From contig CAKMZE010000078.1 of the NCBI GenBank assembly GCA_929200295.1, positions 1,028 through 8,460 of the forward strand: a DNA stretch of 7,433 bases, written 5' to 3'. Source of the DNA: an uncultured Alphaproteobacteria bacterium (lineage in GTDB: Bacteria; Pseudomonadota; Alphaproteobacteria; Rhodobacterales; Rhodobacteraceae). This document shows positions 1 through 5,011 of the stretch, piece by piece (within the stretch, counting starts at the first letter, position 1; each line of letters begins with the position of its first letter). The translations under genes and the position numbers were made by a program. The notes under the pieces were generated by a model. That model did not search any database, was not told the origin of the DNA, and saw only the letters and a program-made list of their open reading frames with translations.

Positions 1-554
1 TGTGAGATAAAGCGGTAATTATAAGAAATACCGTACTCAGAGATCAGCTGGCGCATGGAATCGTGGTTGCAAATATTATTCTGCACCAGCGCGGTTTGTT
101 CATAGAGCAAAGTGTCTTTGTCGAGCGTCTCATAACGCGATGCTGCGGTGTAATAATACCGTACAGTCAAGCGATCGATGGTCAGATTGTCAAAGCTCAC
201 AGCCGCATCAGGGTTTGCACTGCCTTCTGCATTGCGGTCGCGGGCGATTTTCTCAAAGAACGAGACGACTTCTTGCTGCTCTGGTGTAAGCGGCTGAACA
301 CTGTCAATTGTGTCTTCTGCCTGCGCGATAATCGCGTGGATCCGGTCAGCTGATCCCAATGGCATCGCAGTTGCAGCAGCGCGTGTCACTTGCGCATCTG
401 TATCTGCAAATTCGCTGGCGGGGGCAGTTTCAACCGGGGCTGCCACAGCAACAGTATCGGTCTCATCCTCGCTTGGGGATGCCGAAAACCACATCGCTGT
501 CACTGCCAGTACTGCACCTACACCCAGCATTGCTGCCGCTTCATTCATCTTCAT
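1..554 (-). CDS. Membrane-anchored protein of unknown function, 3'-truncated by window edge
   Basis: An open frame of 184 codons starts at ATG 554-552 and has no stop before the left edge, so the C-terminus is missing. I do not recognise a named family. The N-terminus has a hydrophobic segment at about residues 6-24 with few charges before it, fitting a single membrane anchor or uncleaved signal. An acidic, Ala/Pro/Thr-rich linker follows (about 26-65), then a helical, charged part (about 70-110). The last part contains VRYYYT (131-136) and a Cys in NNICNHDSMRQL (159-170) followed by a Gly/Tyr-rich strand (GISYNYRF, 175-182). From memory, this C-terminal pattern (a Cys, an Arg-Leu helix, then G-x-x-Y-x-Y) recurs in small proteobacterial envelope proteins, but that is only a resemblance. 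The bulk of the protein would lie in the periplasm if the anchor is N-in. The gene sits 154 bases after sdhB on the same strand, probably with its own promoter. The Shine-Dalgarno before the ATG is weak, and ATG 548-546 is an alternative start. Confidence 0.75.
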   Translation of the reverse strand, partial: MKMNEAAAMLGVGAVLAVTAMWFSASPSEDETDTVAVAAPVETAPASEFADTDAQVTRAAATAMPLGSADRIHAIIAQAEDTIDSVQPLTPEQQEVVSFFEKIARDRNAEGSANPDAAVSFDNLTIDRLTVRYYYTAASRYETLDKDTLLYEQTALVQNNICNHDSMRQLISEYGISYNYRFIS

Positions 555-708
555 GGTTCTACCCGCCTGTCTGTCTTGCCGCGTTATCGCGTTCTTTGCT
601 CGACCACTATATCTCGTGGTTAGACAGATTATGCAACATAGAGACGAGATGATCTATAGAAAAAATCACGACCTAGCTAAAAGTATTGTTCAAACGGGAA
701 TATTCTGC
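555..708 (-). promoter_or_regulatory. sdhB-distal intergenic region with weak promoter candidate
   Basis: This gap separates sdhB from the membrane-anchored protein gene. The best -10 candidate on the minus strand is TATAGT (plus positions 606-611), with TTGCAT (631-636) as a possible -35. Their spacer of 19 bp is longer than ideal. The -10 lies inside a small dyad, ACCAC (603-607) and GTGGT (616-620), which could be an operator or chance. A second -10-like CATAAT overlaps the TTGCAT. The upstream part is A/T-rich. No RNA gene is evident. Confidence 0.25.
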
Positions 709-719
709 CTAAACAATAC
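679..719 (-). terminator. Candidate weak terminator hairpin at end of sdhB
   Basis: The arms GTATTGTT (plus 683-690) and AACAATAC (712-719) are a perfect 8-bp inverted repeat around a 21-base loop. In the direction of sdhB transcription the hairpin is followed at once by TTTT (plus 679-682). The upstream arm includes the last coding bases of sdhB and abuts its TAG stop (711-709). The stem has only two G-C pairs and the loop is long, so intrinsic termination would be inefficient. It may instead protect the 3' end of the sdh mRNA. Confidence 0.35.
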
Positions 720-1488
720 GTTCGACCATCATTTCTTTGATATGTGCAATCGCTTTTGCGGGATTCAGGCCTTTGGGACAGGTCTTAGCACAATTCATGA
801 TTGTATGGCAGCGATATAGCTTAAACGGGTCTTCCAATTCGTCCAAACGCTCGCCTGTTGCCTCATCCCGGCTATCAATGATCCAGCGGTACGCATGGAG
901 CAATGCCGCAGGTCCAAGATAGCGGTCGCCATTCCACCAATATGATGGGCATGATGTCGAACAAGACGCGCACATCACGCACTCATATAAACCATCAAGC
1001 TTTTTGCGATCTTCAATCGACTGTTTCCACTCTTTTGCAGGACGGTTGGTCTTTGTTTCAAGCCAAGGCATGATAGACGCGTGCTGCGCATAAAAATGGG
1101 TCAAATCAGGGATCAGGTCTTTGATCACAGGCATATGCGGAAGCGGGTACACTTTGATATCCCCCTTCACATCATCCATGCCGTAGATACAGGCCAATGT
1201 GTTGATCCCATCAATATTCATCGCGCATGAGCCGCAAATCCCCTCGCGGCAGGACCGCCGGAACGTCAGCGTTGGATCAATCTCATTTTTGATCTTGATT
1301 AGCGCGTCCAAGATCATCGGGCCGCATGTATCCATATCTACGAAATACGTATCGAGTGATGGGTTTTTCCCATCATCTGGGTTCCAGCGATAAATCTGCA
1401 CTTTGCGCAGATTTGTTGCCCCCTCAGGTTTTGGCCAGGTTTTACCTGTCACCATGCGGCTGTTCTTAGGGAGTGTCAGCTGTACCAT
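709..1488 (-). CDS. sdhB: Succinate dehydrogenase iron-sulfur subunit SdhB
   Basis: This 259-residue protein carries electrons from the SdhA flavin to ubiquinone in complex II, on the cytoplasmic face of the inner membrane. The N-terminal ferredoxin domain has the [2Fe-2S] ligands C80, C85, C88 and C100 in SCREGICGSC...C. The C-terminal domain has C170, C173, C176 and C237 for the [4Fe-4S] cluster, and C180, C227 and C233 for the [3Fe-4S] cluster, in the order usual for SdhB. Residues of the quinone site are present: P181, W184, W185 and H228 match P160, W163, W164 and H207 of the E. coli enzyme. The length fits alphaproteobacterial SdhB. The start is set by a strong AGAGGAG Shine-Dalgarno (plus 1494-1500) five bases before the ATG. 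It is the last sdh gene, 33 bases after the second lipoprotein gene, and its TAG stop lies against a candidate terminator. No key residue is missing. Confidence 0.97.
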   Translation of the reverse strand: MVQLTLPKNSRMVTGKTWPKPEGATNLRKVQIYRWNPDDGKNPSLDTYFVDMDTCGPMILDALIKIKNEIDPTLTFRRSCREGICGSCAMNIDGINTLACIYGMDDVKGDIKVYPLPHMPVIKDLIPDLTHFYAQHASIMPWLETKTNRPAKEWKQSIEDRKKLDGLYECVMCASCSTSCPSYWWNGDRYLGPAALLHAYRWIIDSRDEATGERLDELEDPFKLYRCHTIMNCAKTCPKGLNPAKAIAHIKEMMVERIV

Positions 1489-1501
1489 GTCGTCTCCTCT
1501 T

Positions 1502-1516
1502 GGCGCCTCTTGCGCC
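1502..1516 (-). promoter_or_regulatory. GC-rich mini-hairpin before sdhB ribosome binding site
   Basis: In the mRNA sense the sequence reads GGCGC-AAGAG-GCGCC, a perfect all-G/C 5-bp stem with a 5-base loop. It begins five bases after the stop of the second lipoprotein gene and ends one base before the AGAGGAG Shine-Dalgarno of sdhB. It could keep the sdhB ribosome site in a separate structural unit, slow RNA decay, or mark a processing point. No T run follows, so it is not a terminator. Confidence 0.4.
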
Positions 1517-1521
1517 GGTCT

Positions 1522-1824
1522 TTATCTAAGTTGCTGGAAATCCAGCGGAATGGTCGGTAGTTCCCCGGTGCGGTTATGCCAGCACCGATCATAAACGGTT
1601 TCGGGCGCAATGCCGCGAATGTAGTCAGACGAGATGCCTATTTGCGCCGATGAAAACCCGCCAGAGCCGCTATTCACGCCTAGGCTCACACGGCCCGTAG
1701 GCCCCAATGCAGCGCGGGCTTTCTCGGCGCAGGTCTTAGCAAGCACCTGCGGGTCAACAGGGGTCGCGTCGCAGCCTGCAAGCGCCAAAGCACTGATAAG
1801 CAACAAGGATATCCGCTGGCGCAT
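1522..1824 (-). CDS. Small lipoprotein in the sdh operon (second of two)
   Basis: A 100-residue predicted lipoprotein of unknown function. The signal peptide MRQRISLLLISALALAGC has a basic N-terminus, a hydrophobic core and the lipobox L15-A16-G17-C18, so C18 would be the lipidated first residue. The mature part has two Cys (C32, C81) that could form one disulfide, a Gly/Ser-rich strand region (about 44-66), and a closing motif around VYDRCWHNRTGELP (77-90). From memory, similar 'D-Y-I-x-G...P-x-x-V-Y-x-x-C...R/S-G-x-x-P' endings occur in small Rhodobacterales lipoproteins; this was not checked. Asp19 directly after the lipid Cys is the inner-membrane retention signal in enteric bacteria. A start 63 bases upstream (1887) is open but would bury the signal peptide, so I use ATG 1824-1822. 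That ATG overlaps the TAA of the previous gene as TAATG, with a G-rich GGGGGTG upstream. The mature product would be periplasmic while SdhA and SdhB are cytoplasmic, so any contact with complex II would be through SdhC/SdhD. Confidence 0.85.
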   Translation of the reverse strand: MRQRISLLLISALALAGCDATPVDPQVLAKTCAEKARAALGPTGRVSLGVNSGSGGFSSAQIGISSDYIRGIAPETVYDRCWHNRTGELPTIPLDFQQLR

Positions 1825-1826
1825 TA
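1822..1826 (-). promoter_or_regulatory. TAATG stop/start overlap between the two lipoprotein genes
   Basis: The TAA stop of the first lipoprotein gene and the ATG of the second share one base. This arrangement commonly couples translation by termination and reinitiation, so the two proteins are expected to be made together. It also supports the short form of the second gene rather than the version starting at 1887. Confidence 0.75.
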
Positions 1827-2237
1827 CGATGCACCCCCGATGCAATACCCTGAACCCCCTTGCAAAACGGTTCGTCCGGCCTGGCACCCTGTGGACACGG
1901 GCGCGGCACCTTTGGTCGGCTGCACGGGCGTTAAGTCAGGTAATGGCGCTAGTTCCATTGCGTCCAAAGGCATCAGCTCGGGCAATGGCTCAAACGGCAC
2001 CAGACCACCTGACACATTTTCCACGCCACCGATGCCTTGGGCAATACATCCGCGCAGCTGTTGTAACTGATCCGCAGGTAGGCCAGCATAGCTGTCCCCC
2101 ACGACGCCAAAATTCGCGCGGCAGCTTTCCACCACCTGCATGCGGGCCTCTTGCGGGGCTGGCGTCTCTACAGCTGGCGCTGCAGAGCATGCGTTTAAAA
2201 CAACCGCACATATTACAAAAACAACACCAATGCGCAT
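1824..2237 (-). CDS. Small lipoprotein in the sdh operon (first of two)
   Basis: A 137-residue predicted lipoprotein of unknown function. The N-terminal hydrophobic segment ends in L14-N15-A16-C17, an acceptable lipobox although Asn at -2 is uncommon, and C17 would be lipidated. A Pro/Ala linker follows (20-30). The mature part has four further Cys (C39, C64, C118, C132), enough for two disulfides. Residues 81-104 form a Pro-rich stretch with repeated P-L-P/P-x-L spacing (PFEPLPELMPL, then LAPLPDLTP). The C-terminus has a Cys-Gly motif, GCQAGRTVLQGGSGYCIGG (117-135). Ser18 after the lipid Cys would allow export to the outer membrane under the enteric sorting rule. The ATG overlaps the sdhA stop as TGATG, so translation is probably coupled to the flavoprotein subunit. 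The placement suggests a role tied to respiration or complex II, but nothing in the sequence gives an enzymatic function. Confidence 0.87.
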   Translation of the reverse strand: MRIGVVFVICAVVLNACSAAPAVETPAPQEARMQVVESCRANFGVVGDSYAGLPADQLQQLRGCIAQGIGGVENVSGGLVPFEPLPELMPLDAMELAPLPDLTPVQPTKGAAPVSTGCQAGRTVLQGGSGYCIGGAS

Positions 2238-2239
2238 CA
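2235..2239 (-). promoter_or_regulatory. TGATG stop/start overlap between sdhA and first lipoprotein gene
   Basis: The TGA of sdhA shares its A with the ATG of the downstream gene, with only a weak G-rich site (GGGTG) before it. Translation of the lipoprotein is therefore likely to depend on ribosomes finishing sdhA. Confidence 0.75.
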
Positions 2240-4042
2240 GTACACCCGTGCCTTTGGCGCGATCTTTTTCAGATCAATACCGCCGTCTTTTTCGGCTGTC
2301 AGCGGATCAACGTGAATAGGCCGATAAGCCAGCTTTGTCTTGGCCCCATCGACCACAGCCAGCGAATGCTTGCGCCATGTCTTATCATCGCGGTCTGGAT
2401 AATCCTCATGCGCATGCGCGCCGCGGCTCTCTTTGCGGGCCTCAGCGGCCACGATCGTGGCCATCGCGTTTGGCATCAGGTTTGTCAGCTCAACCGTTTC
2501 CATCAAATCAGAGTTCCAGACCAATGAGCGATCCGTGACAGAGAGATCATCCATTTTACCTGCGATTTTCTTCATCGCTTTCACGCCCTCTGCGAGGGTC
2601 TTATCAGTGCGGAAAACAGCTGCATCTTTTTGCATCGCTTTTTGCATCTCAAGCCGTAGCTCCGCAGTGCCTGTTGTGCCTTTGGCATGACGCAACCCGT
2701 CAAAGCGGTCGAAACATGCGTCAACAGATGCTTGATGCAGCGTTGGGTTCGGGCTGTTGGGGTCCACGACCTCACCTGCTTTGATCGCTGCCGCACGGCC
2801 AAAGACCACAAGGTCAATCAGTGAGTTTGATCCCAAGCGGTTTGCGCCATGAACCGAGGCGCAGCCAGCCTCGCCCACAGCCATCAAGCCGGGCACGATT
2901 GCATCTGGATTGTCTTTTGTGGGATTCAGCACCTCACCCCAATAATTGGTGGGGATACCGCCCATATTGTAGTGCACCGTTGGCAATACTGGGATCGGTT
3001 CTTTGGTCAGATCGACGCCTGCAAAGATACGCGCGCTTTCCGAAATGCCCGGCAGGCGCAGATCAAGCGTTTCTTTGGGCAAGTGATTGAGGTGCAGATG
3101 GATATGATCCGCCTCAGCGCCAACACCCCTGCCCTCGCGGATCTCCATTGTCATGCAGCGTGACACCACGTCACGCGATGCGAGATCTTTATATGTCGGG
3201 GCGTACCGCTCCATAAAGCGCTCGCCTTCAGAGTTGGTCAGATACCCACCCTCGCCACGCGCGCCTTCGGTGATCAAACAGCCCGCTCCATAAATGCCAG
3301 TCGGGTGGAACTGCACAAATTCCATATCCTGTAAGGGCAAGCCTTGGCGTGCGACCATGCCGCCGCCATCGCCTGTGCATGTATGCGCCGATGTTGCGCT
3401 AAAGTATGCACGGCCATAGCCGCCCGTCGCCAACACAACTGTTTTCGCGTTGAAAACATGCATCGTCCCGTCATCCAGCTTCCATGCCACGACGCCCTGA
3501 CAAATGCCGTCCTTGGACATGATCAGATCAAGCGCGAAATACTCGATATAAAATTCAGCTTGCTGTTTGAGAGACTGACCATACAGCGTATGCAAGATCG
3601 CATGGCCTGTCCGGTCGGCTGCGGCACAGGTCCGCTGTACCGGCGGCCCCTCGCCAAATTCGGTGGTATGACCGCCAAAGGGACGCTGATAAATGTTACC
3701 CTCTTCGGTACGCGAAAACGGCACGCCGTAATGTTCTAGCTCGTAAACAGCTTTGGGTGCTTCACGTGCGAGATATTCCATCGCGTCTGTATCGCCCAGC
3801 CAGTCAGATCCCTTGACCGTGTCATACATATGCCACTGCCAACTATCAGGACCCATGTTGCCAAGTGACGCCGCGATGCCGCCTTGTGCAGCAACCGTAT
3901 GGGACCGGGTTGGAAAGACCTTGGAAATACAGGCCGTTTTCAGCCCTTGTTCTGCAAGCCCGAGCGTCGCGCGCAAGCCAGCGCCACCAGCCCCAACAAC
4001 AATCGCGTCGTAAACATGCGTTTCATATTCATAAGCAGCCAT
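2237..4042 (-). CDS. sdhA: Succinate dehydrogenase flavoprotein subunit SdhA
   Basis: This 601-residue protein oxidises succinate to fumarate on a covalently bound FAD, in the TCA cycle and respiratory chain. The dinucleotide-binding motif is VGAGGAGLRA (16-25). The flavinylation motif RSHTVAAQGGI (46-56) supplies the FAD-linked His48. The capping and catalytic regions include FHPTGIYGAGCLITEGARGEGG (H246, E259), SRDVVSR with the proton-shuttle R290, VHYNMGG (H357) and ANRLGSNSL (R402), matching H242, E255, R286, H354 and R399 of E. coli SdhA. The C-terminal helical domain has the family's AEARKESRGAHAHEDYPDR signature (533-551). The length is normal and no residue is missing, so it should be active. 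A GGAGAG Shine-Dalgarno (plus 4048-4053) sits five bases before the ATG. It follows sdhD by 25 bases and overlaps the first lipoprotein gene by one base. No separate gene for a flavinylation factor (SdhE) is seen in the window. Confidence 0.98.
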   Translation of the reverse strand: MAAYEYETHVYDAIVVGAGGAGLRATLGLAEQGLKTACISKVFPTRSHTVAAQGGIAASLGNMGPDSWQWHMYDTVKGSDWLGDTDAMEYLAREAPKAVYELEHYGVPFSRTEEGNIYQRPFGGHTTEFGEGPPVQRTCAAADRTGHAILHTLYGQSLKQQAEFYIEYFALDLIMSKDGICQGVVAWKLDDGTMHVFNAKTVVLATGGYGRAYFSATSAHTCTGDGGGMVARQGLPLQDMEFVQFHPTGIYGAGCLITEGARGEGGYLTNSEGERFMERYAPTYKDLASRDVVSRCMTMEIREGRGVGAEADHIHLHLNHLPKETLDLRLPGISESARIFAGVDLTKEPIPVLPTVHYNMGGIPTNYWGEVLNPTKDNPDAIVPGLMAVGEAGCASVHGANRLGSNSLIDLVVFGRAAAIKAGEVVDPNSPNPTLHQASVDACFDRFDGLRHAKGTTGTAELRLEMQKAMQKDAAVFRTDKTLAEGVKAMKKIAGKMDDLSVTDRSLVWNSDLMETVELTNLMPNAMATIVAAEARKESRGAHAHEDYPDRDDKTWRKHSLAVVDGAKTKLAYRPIHVDPLTAEKDGGIDLKKIAPKARVY

Positions 4043-4067
4043 CAGAGCTCTCCAGATGGGGGACGGA

Positions 4068-4439
4068 TTAAAGCGCTAAGCGCAAAACGGACAGGACGCC
4101 CAGCGCAGCAGCACCATAAGACAAGCAGATCATGGCGATGATCAGCCCCTTACGGGCGACACCATGCACATAATCCTCGATCAGGGTTTGCACGCCTTTG
4201 CGGAAATGGAAAAACCCAATCGCAATCGTCAGTGCAGCGACCGCCGCAGGCAGTGGGCGTTGGTAATAGGCAAGAACCTCCTCATATGAGGAGCCCAGAA
4301 TACTGCCAAATGTAAAAACAAACACCGGGATCAAAATCAAAAGAGCCACGGACGTGACCATCATCATCCAATGGTGCTCTGTCCCTGATCTTGCGGATCC
4401 CATGCCGGTTGCGCGCTTACGGTCTGTTAAAAATGCCAT
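4068..4439 (-). CDS. sdhD: Succinate dehydrogenase membrane anchor SdhD
   Basis: A 123-residue hydrophobic anchor of complex II that helps form the heme b and ubiquinone sites. Three membrane helices are visible at about residues 26-48, 62-80 and 96-121. The N-terminal amphipathic part has the alphaproteobacterial pattern GSARSGTEHHW (14-24). The second helix ends in FFHFRKGVQTLIEDYVHG, where H78 aligns with the axial heme ligand H71 of E. coli SdhD, and D89-Y90 align with its D82-Y83 pair at the quinone site. The length is typical. The start is preceded by GGGGGCAGGG, overlapping the short gap of 12 bases after sdhC. It is followed by sdhA 25 bases later. Confidence 0.95.
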   Translation of the reverse strand: MAFLTDRKRATGMGSARSGTEHHWMMMVTSVALLILIPVFVFTFGSILGSSYEEVLAYYQRPLPAAVAALTIAIGFFHFRKGVQTLIEDYVHGVARKGLIIAMICLSYGAAALGVLSVLRLAL

Positions 4440-4451
4440 TGCCCTGCCCCC

Positions 4452-4835
4452 TTAAGTTACAATCATCGTGAAAATCGTCAAAAGAACAGAGGCGATGATC
4501 ATGATAAGACCCATCGTTTCCGCTTGCTCAACCTCGAGCCCATAGCCGAGATCCCAGATCAAATGCCGCAACCCGCCCAGCAAGTGATACCACAGACAAG
4601 CCACAGAGCCCAAAAGCACTAGATCGCCAAACCAGCTTGTGATGCAGGCATTGGCGGTGGCGAATGCCTCGGGTCCCGCAGCGGCGGCGGCAAACCACCA
4701 GACCACCATTAAGGCACCAACCAACAGGGCATTTCCGGTGATGCGTACAAAAATAGATGTCATAGATGTCAGTTGCGGACGATAAATCGTCAAATGCGGT
4801 GAAAGCGGGCGATTGCCCCGGTTCACATCGGCCAT
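4452..4835 (-). CDS. sdhC: Succinate dehydrogenase cytochrome b556 subunit SdhC
   Basis: A 127-residue membrane subunit carrying heme b with SdhD. The first family signature is RPLSPHLTIYR (9-19), followed by S27 and R31, which hold the same numbers as the ubiquinone-binding S27 and R31 of E. coli SdhC. The second signature is YHLLGGLRHLIWD (83-95), where H84 is the expected heme ligand and H91 the second conserved His. Three membrane helices lie at about residues 28-52, 66-90 and 105-126. It is the first gene of the sdh operon. The start is supported by AAAGGA placed six bases before the ATG, and by the match of the N-terminus to the family. An overlapping ATG five bases upstream is out of frame. 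The 176-base upstream gap holds the likely promoter and operators of the operon. Confidence 0.96.
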   Translation of the reverse strand: MADVNRGNRPLSPHLTIYRPQLTSMTSIFVRITGNALLVGALMVVWWFAAAAAGPEAFATANACITSWFGDLVLLGSVACLWYHLLGGLRHLIWDLGYGLEVEQAETMGLIMIIASVLLTIFTMIVT

Positions 4836-4865
4836 ATCATGTCCTTTTTTGGCGTACTGCGTCCA

Positions 4866-4905
4866 TTTGCAGTGGCTTGGCTTGTTTTATCAACATTTTG
4901 CAGTG
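4866..4905 (-). repeat. TTTGCAGTG direct repeat around the sdhC promoter
   Basis: On the plus strand TTTGCAGTG occurs at 4866-4874 and at 4897-4905, 31 bp apart, about three helical turns. In the transcription sense each reads CACTGCAAA. One copy lies in the spacer of the proposed promoter and the other just after its predicted start point. A related ATTTGCAT lies at 4941-4948. Same-face spacing suggests binding sites, but two 9-mers can also arise by chance. Confidence 0.35.
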
Positions 4906-4913
4906 CGAGTCAC
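4886..4913 (-). promoter_or_regulatory. sdhC: Candidate promoter of the sdhCDA-lipoprotein-sdhB operon
   Basis: On the minus strand the best sigma-70-like pair is GTGACT (plus 4908-4913) and GATAAA (plus 4886-4891), with a 16-bp spacer. GTGACT matches a TTGACT-type -35 at five of six bases, and GATAAA matches TATAAT at four. Transcription would start near 4879, giving a 5' leader of about 43 bases. The double palindrome at 4970-5003 would then be centred roughly 100 to 120 bp upstream. The match is only moderate and other starts are possible in this A/T-rich region. Confidence 0.35.
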
Positions 4914-4969
4914 GCAGGTGAAAGTAGATAAACCGTGAATATTTGCATCATGAAACAAATATTTTTGCT

Positions 4970-5003
4970 TTTGTGATCACAGCTTCATACGTGTGATCAC
5001 AAA
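4970..5003. promoter_or_regulatory. Tandem palindromic operator pair upstream of sdhC
   Basis: Two perfect 10-bp palindromes, TGTGATCACA, lie at 4972-4981 and 4992-5001, exactly 20 bp apart (two helical turns). Their outer flanks extend the symmetry to TTTGTGATCACA, a 10-base spacer, then TGTGATCACAAA: a perfect 12-bp inverted repeat over 34 bp. The site begins eight bases after the stop of the DUF4344 gene. It is not a CRP site (TGTGA-N6-TCACA) nor an Fnr site (TTGAT-N4-ATCAA), since the half sites abut. The simplest reading is an operator for two dimers of a transcription factor bound on one DNA face. In RNA the same sequence could fold into a 12-bp stem, but no T run follows on the minus strand. 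Confidence 0.65.
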
Positions 5004-5011
5004 TCTGCGTT

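Noticed and set aside
310..819. Plus-strand frame of 169 codons spanning the sdhB end
   Set aside because: It is antisense to the membrane-anchored gene and sdhB, crosses their intergenic region, and shows no recognisable domain or ribosome site.
1522..1887. Longer form of the second lipoprotein (121 residues)
   Set aside because: The extra 21 residues are Arg-rich, overlap the previous gene out of frame and would place the signal peptide internally. The TAATG start at 1824 gives a clean lipoprotein signal.
1634..2527. Long open frame (297 codons) on the plus strand
   Set aside because: It lies antisense to both lipoprotein genes and the end of sdhA, whose frames have clear signal peptides, coupled starts and family motifs. 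The plus-strand translation is low in coherent features and resembles a codon-bias shadow.
4884..4897. Fnr-like half site TTGAT near the sdhC promoter
   Set aside because: On the minus strand TTGAT is followed four bases later by CAAGC, not ATCAA, so only one half site is present and it overlaps the candidate -10.
4972..5001. CRP or Fnr binding sites
   Set aside because: The half sites TGTGA and TCACA are adjacent, not separated by six bases as for CRP, and TTGAT-N4-ATCAA is absent. The pair of palindromes must be explained by another factor.
4970..5003. Rho-independent terminator after the DUF4344 gene
   Set aside because: The stem is good, but the bases after it in the transcript are A-rich (AGCAAAAATA) instead of a U run, and the stem itself is not G/C-rich.
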